A stretch of DNA of 64,000 bases from Candidatus Chryseopegocella kryptomonas (GTDB lineage Bacteria; Bacteroidota; Ignavibacteria; Kryptoniales; Kryptoniaceae), in NCBI RefSeq assembly GCF_001536065.1, contig NZ_CZVW01000003.1, positions 1 to 64,000 on the forward strand. Reading direction: 5' to 3'. The notes below the pieces were generated by a model that was not told the DNA's origin, made no database searches, and was given only the letters and a program-made list of their open reading frames with translations. A program made the position numbers and the translations under genes. Below, one piece after another: positions 44,742-54,363 of the stretch; positions within the stretch are counted from its first letter, which is position 1; every line of letters begins with the position of its first letter.

Positions 44742-44871
44742 CGCTGTTCCAAATTTTGATTTTTTCTCCATCAAATATACGAAAAACTTTTCACAAAACA
44801 TTGAAATAAAGAAATTAACACCTCAAAATATCCACACCCCGAACCCGCTTTCATCTTTGACTTGACAAAAA

Positions 44872-45636
44872 TTAACCCCGAAATGAAGCAATTATCAACT
44901 CTGCGAGAAATTTTGCATCTGGCTTGGGATTGTATTTCATCGGATTTATATCAACTACAAGTCCAAACTTTTCACATTCCTTCAATGTCGTATCACCAAT
45001 CACAGCGATTTTCTGCCCGTTGAACTTTACATTTCCAAAAATCTCAAAAAAATTTCTCACGCTTGACGGACTAAAAAAAGTTATAACCTTAATTTCGCCA
45101 TTTTCAATCATCTTTTTAACCTCTTCTTTCATCTCATCGCTCACATCTGGCTTTATCGTTTTATAAACAACCACATCATCAATTTCAAAGCCGAAATCTC
45201 TCAAAATTTTGATGAAACTTTCATCAGCAAGATTCCCGCGCGGAAATAAAAATTTACGCCCCGAATTTTTATCAATAAGAATTTTTTCAATCAAACCCTC
45301 TTTATCCGACTTTTCTGGCAACTCATTAACTGTCAAACCGTATTTTTCAATCTCCTTCTTCGTCTTAACCCCAACAGCATGAAAATTTTTCGCTTTCAAA
45401 ACTTCAATAGGAAAAAATTTTAAAAACCTATCAAAGAAAAACTTAACACCATTTGCACTTGTGAAAATTAAATCAGTGTAGTCATCAATTTTCTTAATCT
45501 TCGCATCAACTTCATCCCACGAATCTGGCTCCGTTATTTCAATGGTCGGGAAAAACACTGGGACGAATCCAAATTCAGCAAGATATTCGGCAAATTCACC
45601 CGCCTGCGACTTCGCACGCGTTATTAAAACTTTCAT
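44872..45636 (-). CDS. hemD: Uroporphyrinogen-III synthase
   Basis: The protein has 254 residues. HemD is poorly conserved, but the bilobal pattern is visible: an N-terminal LITRAKSQAGEFAEYL, TDLIFTSANGVKFFFDR, then VITFFSPSSVRNFFEIFG and AVIGDTTLKECEKFG. It closes hydroxymethylbilane to uroporphyrinogen III with D-ring inversion. Position directly after hemC (1-bp gap) makes the call firm. It ends the heme operon, and 130 bp separate its stop from the alanine dehydrogenase start. Confidence 0.92.
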   Translation of the reverse strand: MKVLITRAKSQAGEFAEYLAEFGFVPVFFPTIEITEPDSWDEVDAKIKKIDDYTDLIFTSANGVKFFFDRFLKFFPIEVLKAKNFHAVGVKTKKEIEKYGLTVNELPEKSDKEGLIEKILIDKNSGRKFLFPRGNLADESFIKILRDFGFEIDDVVVYKTIKPDVSDEMKEEVKKMIENGEIKVITFFSPSSVRNFFEIFGNVKFNGQKIAVIGDTTLKECEKFGLVVDINPMKYNPKPDAKFLAELIIASFRG

Positions 45637-45637
45637 T

Positions 45638-46570
45638 TTAAGAACTTAACTTTCTTATCTCATCAAGTATCTTCGCTCCACCTTGTTCAAGTAATCTTTG
45701 AGCGAGTTCAAAACCAACTTCTTCAACATTGTTCCCAATTTCTTTTTCAATTGAATCGCGAACTAAAAAAGTCCCGTCAAGATTGCTTATCATCGCAGAA
45801 AGTTTAATTTTCCCATCCTTTAAACTCGCAAAAGCGCCAATTGGAATTTGACATCCTCCTTCAAGATACTTTAAAAGTGCTCGTTCGGCTTTTGTTGCAA
45901 GTTCCGTTTCAGAATGATTAATTTTTCTGACTATCTCAAAAATTTTTTCATCCCTTTCTCTGATTTCAACTGCTATCGCTCCCTGACCAACTGCGGGCAA
46001 AATCACATCCGTTGATATAATCTCCGAAACTCTTCCCAAATAGTTCATTCTGCTAACACCCGCAAAAGCAAGCACCATTCCATCCCAATTTGATTCGTCA
46101 AATTTCCTAAATCTCGTATCAATGTTTCCACGAAGATCAACGAATTTAAAATCCCCTCTGAAATGGAGAAGTTGTGCCTTCCTTCTTAAACTTCCTGTTG
46201 CTATCGTTGCACCAGTTGGAAGTTCGGAAAGTTTTAAATTGTTTTTAGAAATTAACACATCTCTTACATCTTCTCTCTCGGTCACTGCTCCAATTATCAA
46301 ACCATCGGGCAACTTCGTTGGAAGGTCTTTTAAACTGTGAACTGCTAAATCAATTTCACCGTTCAAAAGTTCAATTTCAATCTCACGTGTGAAAATTCCT
46401 TTATCACCAATTTTTGAAAGTGGTGAATCAAGAATTTTGTCACCTTTCGTTTTTATTATCTTGATCTCAAATTCAAGGTCGGGGAAATTTTCTGAAAGTT
46501 TTTTCTTCACAAATTCCGTCTGCCATAGAGCAAGTTTGCTTCCTCTCGTCCCGATGATTATTTTTCTCAT
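45638..46570 (-). CDS. hemC: Hydroxymethylbilane synthase (porphobilinogen deaminase)
   Basis: The protein has 310 residues, the family's usual length. The N-terminal RGSKLALWQTEFVKKKL, EIELLNGEIDLAVHSLKDLPT (with the catalytic Asp), GSLRRKAQLLHFRGD and GGCQIPIGAFA are all present; the last holds the Cys that binds the dipyrromethane cofactor. It polymerises four porphobilinogen molecules. It lies 14 bp after hemA and 1 bp before hemD. Confidence 0.98.
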   Translation of the reverse strand: MRKIIIGTRGSKLALWQTEFVKKKLSENFPDLEFEIKIIKTKGDKILDSPLSKIGDKGIFTREIEIELLNGEIDLAVHSLKDLPTKLPDGLIIGAVTEREDVRDVLISKNNLKLSELPTGATIATGSLRRKAQLLHFRGDFKFVDLRGNIDTRFRKFDESNWDGMVLAFAGVSRMNYLGRVSEIISTDVILPAVGQGAIAVEIRERDEKIFEIVRKINHSETELATKAERALLKYLEGGCQIPIGAFASLKDGKIKLSAMISNLDGTFLVRDSIEKEIGNNVEEVGFELAQRLLEQGGAKILDEIRKLSS

Positions 46571-46584
46571 TCAAAATTTAAAAT

Positions 46585-47850
46585 TTATTTTTGCTCAAGC
46601 CCAAACAACTCACGCACAAATTGGATAAACTTTATACGCTCTGAATCTGGCTTACCGTTTGACGATTCACGAATGCTTACAGTTGGAGTGTGAAGAAGTT
46701 TATTCACAAGAGACCTTGTCAAAGCATCAACCTTTTGAAAATCTTCAGGTGAAAATTTATTTCTGTATTTTTCAATTTCCGCTTGTCTTATCTTTTCAAA
46801 TCTTTCACGCAATAACTTTATCGTCGGAGCAACCTGATGAGCGTCATACCACTTTATCAAATTTTTTAACTCCTCATCAATTATTTTTTGAACCTTCGGA
46901 ATCTCATTTAATCTGCGCTCGTAATTTGCCTTTGCGATCGCCTCAAGCGAATCTATATCTTCAAGAAAAACATTTTCAATCTCTCTAACTTTCGGATCAA
47001 CATTTCTCGGAACACCAATGTCAATGATAAGAATCGGTTTATTCCCTCTTTTTGCCATCGCCGACTTAACTTGAGAAAAATTCAAAATGTAATCATTAAC
47101 TGCAACAGAACTTATGACTATATCAACTTCACCGAGTTTATCTTGAATCTCATCAAGTTTCACAACTTTGCCATTAAATTCTTTTGCAAGTTTTTCCGCT
47201 CTCTCAATTGTCCTGTTTGCGATGTAAAGTTCATTTATCCCCCGTGATACAAGATGTTTTGCAGTTAACTCTGCGGTTTCACCAGCACCGATTAACAATC
47301 CTTTCTTTTTTGATATATCCGCAAAAATTTTCTCTGCAAGTTCAACCGCAGCATAACTGACAGAGACTGCACCTTCGCTTATTGCCGTCTCCGTCTTTGC
47401 TCTTTTCCCAGTTCTAAAAGCGGTATGAAAAACCTCGTGAAGAAGTGTTCCAACAACACCGCACTTAACCGCAACCTCATAAGCATCTTTCACCTGCCCG
47501 AGAATTTGAACATCACCGATAAGCATTGAATCAATCCCCGACGCAACTTCAAGAAGATGTCTTACCGCATCATAAGAACGCATTATGTAAAAGTGCGAAT
47601 GTTTAACGATGTCTTCAGCCCGCTTGCCCGAAATCAAAAAATTTATCACATCTTCACACTTTACACTTTCATCTCTGAAAACGCCGTAAAGTTCTGTTCT
47701 ATTACAGGTTGAAAGAAGAACGCCTTCTTTGAGAAAAAGTTGAACTATTTCTGGCAAAACTTTTTCAACCTCGTCAAGTGTATAATAAAGCTTTTCCCTT
47801 ACCTCAACACTAGCAGTTTTATGGTTCAATCCAATTAAAACCAAATCCAT
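46585..47850 (-). CDS. hemA: Glutamyl-tRNA reductase
   Basis: The protein has 421 residues. The catalytic Cys lies in LLSTCNRTELYG near residue 50. The substrate region SMLIGDVQILGQVKDAY is followed by a Rossmann NADPH-binding domain (GLLIGAGETAELTAKHL) and VDIVISSVA. A C-terminal helical dimerisation domain is present. It is the committed step of C5-pathway heme synthesis. It follows the HemX/CcsA-like membrane gene by 21 bp, as commonly seen in bacteria. Confidence 0.98.
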   Translation of the reverse strand: MDLVLIGLNHKTASVEVREKLYYTLDEVEKVLPEIVQLFLKEGVLLSTCNRTELYGVFRDESVKCEDVINFLISGKRAEDIVKHSHFYIMRSYDAVRHLLEVASGIDSMLIGDVQILGQVKDAYEVAVKCGVVGTLLHEVFHTAFRTGKRAKTETAISEGAVSVSYAAVELAEKIFADISKKKGLLIGAGETAELTAKHLVSRGINELYIANRTIERAEKLAKEFNGKVVKLDEIQDKLGEVDIVISSVAVNDYILNFSQVKSAMAKRGNKPILIIDIGVPRNVDPKVREIENVFLEDIDSLEAIAKANYERRLNEIPKVQKIIDEELKNLIKWYDAHQVAPTIKLLRERFEKIRQAEIEKYRNKFSPEDFQKVDALTRSLVNKLLHTPTVSIRESSNGKPDSERIKFIQFVRELFGLEQK

Positions 47851-47871
47851 ACATTGCTCTGAAATTAATTA

Positions 47872-48699
47872 TCAATAAAACTTGTGGAATCCCGACAAAG
47901 CGTTAGCAAAAGCCATAAGTATAAACGCAAGGATAAAACCAATTATTGACATCAACGCTGTCTTCTTCCCCGTTAAACTCGTTATTTTCTTCACACCAAG
48001 ACCACCTGCATAAACAATCCATATCATAAAAGTTCCAACAAGCTTTGCATCCGTATAAGAAAAGTTTTCAAATGCTCTTGGCAACCAAATAAAACCAAAA
48101 ATTATCACCAGAGTTAGAGCAACAAATCCAACGATTGCAGACTTATACATCATTGATTCAATCGTTTCAAGGTTTGGCAAATTTTTATAAACTGTGTCAA
48201 ATGTTTTCGTTCGCAATTTATGATAAAGCATAATGTAAAGAAGCCCGTAAATCGCCGAAAGCGCAAAAGCGGAATACCCAACAAGCGCAGATGTCACATG
48301 AAGCGCAAGCAATTCATTCTTTAAAACATCGTGCTCAAAACCATAAACATCCCTTGAAAAAATTCCCGCTATCAAAACAAGAAGCGAAGATATCAAAGTT
48401 GCAAAAAAGCCAGTGTTTTTAATTTTAGTCATTGACTCAATCAAGATGTAAGCAAGCGAGAGAGAAAACCCAAGAACGCACAAAAGCTCAAAAATTGAAG
48501 TGACAGGCGGATGTTTAAGCTCGGCAGTTCTTATGATAAGATAAATGAAATGAAAAGTTAATGTAAAAACGAGAAATTTTGTCTTCAATCTTTTAGCAAG
48601 CGAATCATCTTTAAAAAACGCTCTTCCATACATCCAGCTTGTCGCTATGTATAGGAACGGGAGAAGAAATTTAAAAATTTTCAACACCAGAAACGCCAC
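47872..48699 (-). CDS. HemX/CcsA-type cytochrome c assembly membrane protein
   Basis: The protein has 275 residues with about eight transmembrane helices. It resembles the HemX/CcsA family: PVTSIFELLCVLGFSLSLAYI, the His-containing ELLALHVTSALVGYSAFALSAIYGLLYI and a C-terminal helix ending FANALSGFHKFY. HemX proteins modulate HemA levels, and CcsA proteins handle heme for cytochrome c. The first is supported by its place in the hem operon. The start is GTG at 48699; an overlapping ATG nearby is in another frame. It heads the operon and reads away from the secreted-protein gene at 48879. Confidence 0.8.
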   Translation of the reverse strand: MAFLVLKIFKFLLPFLYIATSWMYGRAFFKDDSLAKRLKTKFLVFTLTFHFIYLIIRTAELKHPPVTSIFELLCVLGFSLSLAYILIESMTKIKNTGFFATLISSLLVLIAGIFSRDVYGFEHDVLKNELLALHVTSALVGYSAFALSAIYGLLYIMLYHKLRTKTFDTVYKNLPNLETIESMMYKSAIVGFVALTLVIIFGFIWLPRAFENFSYTDAKLVGTFMIWIVYAGGLGVKKITSLTGKKTALMSIIGFILAFILMAFANALSGFHKFY

Positions 48700-48861
48700 T
48701 GCATCTTTTTCGTTTATTTTTTCAGATTTAAATATAACTCCACCCGAAAATTAAAACAAATTTGAAACCTAAAACAACATAATATCACACCGAAAACCAA
48801 ACGCTTGAAATTTTATTTCAAAAAGTTTTAATTTTTATAAAACAACCACAAAAAACGAAAA

Positions 48862-48879
48862 TAGGAGGTGAAACTCCTA
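48862..48879 (+). promoter_or_regulatory. Shine-Dalgarno hairpin at the start of the 358-residue protein
   Basis: TAGGAGGTGAAACTCCTA is a perfect six-base-pair stem (TAGGAG/CTCCTA) with a six-base loop. It contains the whole GGAGG ribosome site and the first base of the ATG at 48879. Such a fold would hide the ribosome site at lower temperature and open on heating, or be opened by a protein or ribosome. The structure is inferred from the sequence only. Confidence 0.4.
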
Positions 48880-49955
48880 TGTTAAATAAACTTAACTTGA
48901 CTTTGTTGCTTTTACTTTTTCATACATCGCCAATCTTGGCTCAGGATTATTTCAACGAAAAGGTTAAATTCATATTTGACAGTTGGAAGTATAACTTCGG
49001 CTGGGAAACCCTTGGTGGTGGTTACATAAGATATTTTCTTCTGTTTACAGATTCAAACATCGTCGTCGTAAAAACTAACCAGATTTCACACACAACAAAT
49101 GTTAGTAACAATGCAGTTTTCAGCGCAGATGATATACGTTTAATTCCATTAACTGCAATTTTAAATACCCTATTTGAAAAAATTCTCCCAGATCCACAAA
49201 AAGAGATGAACGCCCAAGTCAAAAACGCAATCAACCTTGCATCTGAAAATCCAACAGTTAAAAATGTCTTTCTTGCTCTTTCGTCCATTCTTGATGAAAA
49301 GAATCTCAAATGTGAGATAAAAGAAGTTATACCTTATAGTGAGATTGAAAGTGTAGAAATAAAGGGCAAAGATAGAGAGGTTAATCTAAAATTTAAATTT
49401 CAAAACAAAAAGTATAAATACACCGCAAATTATAACGATTACAAATTAGCCGATAAAGTTAGAAATGCTCTAAATGACATTTTAAAAGGTAATCAAACCG
49501 ACCAAAATTATCTCTCTTTACTTAAAGAAACAAACATACAAGAAGAAAATGAGATTAAAAGAAGTTCTTTATTCCTTGAACTTTTCGGTCAGAGTTTGTT
49601 TTTATCTGCCAATGTAGATTATCGCTTCCATCCTAACTTTTCATTCAGAATAGGTTTTTCTTGGCTTATTTTTGGCATTGGTTTTCCGTTGTCATTAAGC
49701 TTTATAAGCCATCCTAATTCCTCTCATCATCTTGAAATTGGAGCTGGTATAACTTTTGTTGAAAGATCTTCTATTTTATCAGGACTAATTGGCTATCGCT
49801 ATCAACCACCAAAGGGTGGATTGTTTTTTAGGTTATCTTTCACACCAGTACCTGTGATGATTCAAACATACGAGTATGATATCACCGGTCTTCGTGATGT
49901 TCGTAGATTCACATTTATCATTATCATCGGAATTTCACTTGGTTATAGTTTCTAA
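48879..49955 (+). CDS. Secreted protein with PH-like segment and C-terminal beta-barrel-like strands, unknown function
   Basis: The protein has 358 residues. A signal peptide (LLLLFHTSPILAQ) is followed by about 200 residues with a PH-like pattern (VIPYSEIESVEIKGKDREV). The last 130 residues form alternating aromatic strands (SFRIGFSWLIFG, LEIGAGITFVER, GLFFRLSFTPVPV) ending FIIIIGISLGYSF, like a small outer-membrane barrel. It stands alone between the divergent heme operon and a convergent sensor kinase. I do not recognise a family. Confidence 0.75.
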   Translation: MLNKLNLTLLLLLFHTSPILAQDYFNEKVKFIFDSWKYNFGWETLGGGYIRYFLLFTDSNIVVVKTNQISHTTNVSNNAVFSADDIRLIPLTAILNTLFEKILPDPQKEMNAQVKNAINLASENPTVKNVFLALSSILDEKNLKCEIKEVIPYSEIESVEIKGKDREVNLKFKFQNKKYKYTANYNDYKLADKVRNALNDILKGNQTDQNYLSLLKETNIQEENEIKRSSLFLELFGQSLFLSANVDYRFHPNFSFRIGFSWLIFGIGFPLSLSFISHPNSSHHLEIGAGITFVERSSILSGLIGYRYQPPKGGLFFRLSFTPVPVMIQTYEYDITGLRDVRRFTFIIIIGISLGYSF

Positions 49956-50035
49956 ATAACATCGCAAGTTCATCGGTATTGAAAAAACTAAAACCAACAT
50001 TAACTTTTACTTGCTTTACCAACTCAAATTCTTTT

Positions 50036-53000
50036 TTATCCCCTTACAAATCGCTCAATCAAAAATTCAATTTTATCAACATCATACGGTTTCTGAATGA
50101 AACCATCAAGTCCTTCTTCAGCCATTAAAGTCGTTGGAGATGGTTCTGTTAAAAAATATCCACTTGTTAAAACAACCCTTGCATTTGGATCAATTTGCCT
50201 TATCTTCCTAAATGTCGTTATCCCATCAATCGTCGGCAAACCTATATCAAGTATAACGATGTCAATCTTGCCCATGTTCATCTTGTAAAGTTCAATCGCA
50301 TCATACCCATCATCCGTCGCAATCACAGTATAACCTCTTGATTCAAGATATTCTTTCAAAAGGTATCTTAAACTCTCTTCATCTTCAACTATCAACACAA
50401 CCGCAGGTGTTATCTTTTCAACTTTAACTTCCTCAATAACCTCAACTTTTCTCTCAACCGCAGGTAGATAAATGTAAAAAGTTGTGCCTTTGCCTGTTTC
50501 AGTTTCATAAGTTATATAGCCGTCATGAGATGTTATAATTTTAAGCACAATTGGAAGCCCAAGCCCCGTCCCTTTCTCAACAGGTTTCGTCGTAAAAAAT
50601 GGCTCAAAAATTTTATCCCTAATTTCCTCTGGAATGCCTGTGCCTGTATCCGAAACTGCAATTTCAACATAATCTTCATCTGAAACATCGTGAAACCTTG
50701 TTTTAATTAAATCAGCGCTAACATTTTTTGCGGTAATCTTCAAAACCCCGCCATCTGGCATAGCATCACGAGCGTTTATACACAAATTCATAATCGCTTG
50801 AATTATCTGACCATAATCAGCATTTATAAACTTAACATTTTCATCAACCCAAGTTTCAATCTTTATGTTTTCAGGAAAACTGTGACTTATCAAAGTTCTA
50901 ACTTCGCCGATTAAATCTCTAACATCAACCGTTGATGCTTTCCCTGTCTCACGCCTGACGAAATTGAGAAGTCGTCTTGTTATATCTGCTCCCCTTTCAG
51001 CGCTCTTCCTAATTATGTTCAATACCTTCATTATCTCTGGGTCTTCGCTTGATAATCGCCTTTGCAAAACCTTTATCCCTGTTTGAATTGAAGCGAGAAC
51101 ATTGTTGAAATCATGCGCTACCCCGCTTGAAATAGAACCAATTGATTCAAGTTTTTGAAATTGTAACATCTGCTCTTCAAAAAGTTTCTGCTCCGTAATA
51201 TCACGCTTGATCGCAACGAAATTTGTTATATTACCCTTGCTATCAAAAAGCGGAGAAATGCTCATATACTCAAAATATAAATCGCCGTTCTTTTTTCTAT
51301 TTATTAATTCACCCTCCCAAACCTCACCTTTCAAAATCGTATTCCACATTTTCTCATAAAAACTTTTATCCTGTTTACCACTCTTCAAAAATCTTGGGTT
51401 TTTCCCTATCACCTCGTGAAGTTTATAACCCGTAATTCTCTCAAAAGCAGGATTTACATATTCAATTTTACCTTCAACATCCGTTATCATAACTGCTTCG
51501 CTCAAATTTTCAATCGCTCTGCTTAACTTCAATCTCTCCTGTTGCAGTCGCTCTTCTTCCGTCACATCCCTTGCAATGACTATGTATCCATCAATTGCTC
51601 CACCAGAGGCAAAAATCGGCTCAATATCAACGATCAAAGATATTTCTCTCCCATCAACTGACTTAAACGAAACAGACCATCTTTTTATCCTCTCACCCTT
51701 CAACATTAAATTCCTGAACGACTCAATATCAACTCCATCAAGATTTAAAATTGAATCTATCTTTTTACCCGTTAATTTCTCAACATCAATTGCAGAAACA
51801 CCTATTATCCTTCTCATCTCGGAATTCAAATAAAGTAAATTACCTCGCTCATCCAGACGCAAAATTCCAATTGGAGCATTTTCAAGCACAGTTCTAATGA
51901 ATTTTTCAGATGATTTCAAAAGATCAAAAAGTCGTGCATTTTCTATCGCACTTGCAATTTCACCGCATACATTTACCCCAAACTCAATTTCTTCCTTTAC
52001 AATTGTCCTCTTTGAATCAAAATAAATATCCAATCTCCCGATAAACCTCTCACGATGAACGATCGGGAAGAAAACAACCGACTTAATTCCGCATTCCTTA
52101 AAAATCTCTTCATAATCAAGAAATGATTTTTCATTTTCTATGTCGCTTATCATAATTGGCGATACATTGGCTTCGCTGTGCCACGGCGTATATTTTTCCA
52201 TCAATTTTAAAACTTTCTCCGACAGACCCAACGAAATTTTACACTTTAAAGCATCGCTTCCCTCTTTCAAAAAAATCGCAATTTTTTTCGTCCCATAATT
52301 TTCCATCAATAAATTTAAAACCGACCTCAAAATCTCTTCTATGTCAAGTTTAAACCCGATCGTCTGTGAAACTTTATTAAGCAAATTCAAATGTTTAAAT
52401 CTCGTTATCGCTTGATTGTAAATTTGTGAATTTCTAAAAGCAGTTGCTATTTGAACTGCCATTCTCATTAAAAATTCCCTATCCTCCTGCTTTATTCCGT
52501 CAACTTTTTCACTTTCAACATTTAAAATTCCTATAACTTCATCCCCTATCATAAGCGGGACATCAAATTCAGACCTGATGATCGGATGCTCTTGAATATA
52601 TCTTTCGTCTTTTAAAACATCTGGTGAATAAACAGAGGTGCGAAACATATAAGCATAATTTATCAACCCACGCCCGCCGATTGGTAACTCGTGGATCAAA
52701 TACTTATCCTCAAATCCAACCGACTTAACAAGCCGAAATTTTTGCTCTTCTTTATTAACAAGATAAATTGAAAATCTGTAATATCCGAGCGTCTCTTTAA
52801 AAATTTTCAAAATTTCCTCCGCTGAATCCTCAATCTTGATGTTTGAGATTAAAGTGTGGTCAATTCTCGTGATGATATAATTTTCAAGATCACGCCTTTT
52901 TAGTTTATCAACAAGTTTGTTGAGTTTCATCCCAAGTTCTCCAACTTCATCACTGCTTTTAAATTCAAAATCAATATACTGCCCCTTCAAAGCACGATCA

Positions 53001-53206
53001 ACCGCAATTTTATATTTCTCAATAGGGTTTAAAATCCGCCAAATGAAAATATACCCCGCAACAATGGCGAAAAATATCAACGAGAAAACAAGAATTGGCT
53101 CTGTGATGAATTTGCCTCGTGCTAAATTTGGAATTAAAATCAAAACAAGCATTATTAAAATTGTAAAAACGACAAACTTAAATTTTAAACTTACTGTTTT
53201 GAGCAT
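50036..53206 (-). CDS. Hybrid sensor histidine kinase (HAMP-GAF-GAF-PAS-PAS-HisKA-HATPase-REC)
   Basis: The protein has 1056 residues. Two membrane helices (about 8-54) are followed by a HAMP-like region, two GAF domains (about 125-270 and 290-430), two PAS domains (about 440-560 and 570-690), a HisKA helix with SGVAHDFNNVLASI near 700, a HATPase domain (NLCINARDAMP; DTGTGIPEEIRDKIFEPFF) and a C-terminal receiver (LIVEDEESLRYLL; IVILDIGLPTIDGI, the phospho-Asp). The Cys-free GAF sites give no hint of ligand. It is a sensor of an unknown signal; its output regulator is not adjacent. It is a single-gene unit, 1 bp upstream of the ureohydrolase stop. Confidence 0.93.
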   Translation of the reverse strand: MLKTVSLKFKFVVFTILIMLVLILIPNLARGKFITEPILVFSLIFFAIVAGYIFIWRILNPIEKYKIAVDRALKGQYIDFEFKSSDEVGELGMKLNKLVDKLKRRDLENYIITRIDHTLISNIKIEDSAEEILKIFKETLGYYRFSIYLVNKEEQKFRLVKSVGFEDKYLIHELPIGGRGLINYAYMFRTSVYSPDVLKDERYIQEHPIIRSEFDVPLMIGDEVIGILNVESEKVDGIKQEDREFLMRMAVQIATAFRNSQIYNQAITRFKHLNLLNKVSQTIGFKLDIEEILRSVLNLLMENYGTKKIAIFLKEGSDALKCKISLGLSEKVLKLMEKYTPWHSEANVSPIMISDIENEKSFLDYEEIFKECGIKSVVFFPIVHRERFIGRLDIYFDSKRTIVKEEIEFGVNVCGEIASAIENARLFDLLKSSEKFIRTVLENAPIGILRLDERGNLLYLNSEMRRIIGVSAIDVEKLTGKKIDSILNLDGVDIESFRNLMLKGERIKRWSVSFKSVDGREISLIVDIEPIFASGGAIDGYIVIARDVTEEERLQQERLKLSRAIENLSEAVMITDVEGKIEYVNPAFERITGYKLHEVIGKNPRFLKSGKQDKSFYEKMWNTILKGEVWEGELINRKKNGDLYFEYMSISPLFDSKGNITNFVAIKRDITEQKLFEEQMLQFQKLESIGSISSGVAHDFNNVLASIQTGIKVLQRRLSSEDPEIMKVLNIIRKSAERGADITRRLLNFVRRETGKASTVDVRDLIGEVRTLISHSFPENIKIETWVDENVKFINADYGQIIQAIMNLCINARDAMPDGGVLKITAKNVSADLIKTRFHDVSDEDYVEIAVSDTGTGIPEEIRDKIFEPFFTTKPVEKGTGLGLPIVLKIITSHDGYITYETETGKGTTFYIYLPAVERKVEVIEEVKVEKITPAVVLIVEDEESLRYLLKEYLESRGYTVIATDDGYDAIELYKMNMGKIDIVILDIGLPTIDGITTFRKIRQIDPNARVVLTSGYFLTEPSPTTLMAEEGLDGFIQKPYDVDKIEFLIERFVRG

Positions 53207-53207
53207 G

Positions 53208-54164
53208 TCAACCTCTGGAATTTGCTATACCTGTTAAGAAGTTTAAAATGAAAAATGAAACCAATCTTGCGGTTTTGCCATCAATGTCAAACTCCGGGTT
53301 AAATTCAGCAATGTCAAGAATTTTAACATTTAAATTTAAACCACAATATAACGCAATTCTTAAAACATCTTCCACCTTTAACCCATCGGGATAAGTTGCA
53401 CTTACTCCAGGTGCGTCGGAATTACGCACAGAATCAACATCAAAACTCAAATGAAGTGGATAATCTTTCAACTCATGATGAACCTGAACAAGGATTGAAT
53501 CAAGCCCAGAATTTTTAACATCATCAAGTGTGAAAATTTTCACTCCTTTTTTAATGGCATACTCATAATGATGATAAGAATTTACAAAATTTTGAATTCC
53601 GATTTCAACTAATTTGTCGGGTTTACTTTCGGATTCAAGAATTTGTCTGAAAGGTGTTCCGCTGTTACACGGCTTGCTGTTTCTCACATCAAGATGCGAA
53701 TCAATGTTTAAAACTGCCCTTTTTTCAAAATTCTTTGCAAAGCCAAGATAATCCGCAAAAGCAATATCATGCCCACCACCAATAACAATGGGCAAAATTC
53801 CATTCTTAATTAGTTCATCAACAATAAAAGAAAGTCGCTCGTGAATTTCTTCAAGCGTCCCATTTATCTTCAAGTTTCCAAGGTCAAAAATTTTTAATCT
53901 CGTTATTTGATTTTTAAATTTGAAATTGAAAGGTGTTAATCTGTAAAAATACCGTCTTACTTCGTCTGGGGCTTTTCTTGCGCCCGGACGTCCTTTATTT
54001 CTTTTTACGCCTTCATCTTGCGGAACACCAAGTAAAACAACATCTATCTCTTTAAAATCTTTTTTATCTCTTAACACAATATCCCCCATTCTTGGGTCAT
54101 CTTCATCACCCCTTGAATAAAAAAGTGATTCATCCGGCGGATTCAAAAACTCAAAAATTTCCAT
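53208..54164 (-). CDS. Ureohydrolase (agmatinase/arginase/formimidoylglutamase family)
   Basis: The protein has 318 residues. Binuclear Mn-binding motifs are IVIGGGHDIAFADY, VLNIDSHLDVRNS and LSFDVDSVRNSDAPGVSAT. The pattern NSDAPGVSAT is closest to formimidoylglutamase and agmatinase forms. No hut genes or polyamine genes are near, so the substrate is undecided. It starts 117 bp upstream of tRNA-Gly on the opposite strand and is followed directly by the sensor kinase gene. Confidence 0.85.
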   Translation of the reverse strand: MEIFEFLNPPDESLFYSRGDEDDPRMGDIVLRDKKDFKEIDVVLLGVPQDEGVKRNKGRPGARKAPDEVRRYFYRLTPFNFKFKNQITRLKIFDLGNLKINGTLEEIHERLSFIVDELIKNGILPIVIGGGHDIAFADYLGFAKNFEKRAVLNIDSHLDVRNSKPCNSGTPFRQILESESKPDKLVEIGIQNFVNSYHHYEYAIKKGVKIFTLDDVKNSGLDSILVQVHHELKDYPLHLSFDVDSVRNSDAPGVSATYPDGLKVEDVLRIALYCGLNLNVKILDIAEFNPEFDIDGKTARLVSFFILNFLTGIANSRG

Positions 54165-54238
54165 AAAATTTGAAATTATTTGTTTAACTTGCTCTCAAAA
54201 ATCAAGACCAAATTTTCCCAGATACCTGCAAATTAAAC

Positions 54239-54273
54239 TTGAAATTTTCTTTCCCAAGTATTATATTTATAAT
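54239..54273 (+). promoter_or_regulatory. Probable tRNA-Gly promoter
   Basis: TTGAAA at 54239-54244 is followed after 17 bases by TATATT at 54262-54267, giving standard spacing; an adjacent TATAAT at 54268-54273 is a second candidate. The region is the only obvious promoter for the tRNA that begins at 54282. Confidence 0.45.
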
Positions 54274-54281
54274 GAACTTTC

Positions 54282-54354
54282 GCGGGAGTAGCTCAGATGG
54301 TAGAGCGTCACCTTGCCAAGGTGAATGTCGCGGGTTCGAGTCCCGTCTCCCGCT
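54282..54354 (+). tRNA. tRNA-Gly (anticodon GCC)
   Basis: A 73-base cloverleaf: acceptor stem GCGGGAG pairs with CTCCCGC, the D arm contains GCTCAGATGGTAGAGC, the anticodon stem-loop CACCTTGCCAAGGTG carries GCC (Gly), and the T loop is GGTTCGAGTCC. The discriminator is T, and no CCA is encoded. It stands alone between divergent or convergent protein genes. Confidence 0.96.
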
Positions 54355-54363
54355 CTCCTTTTC

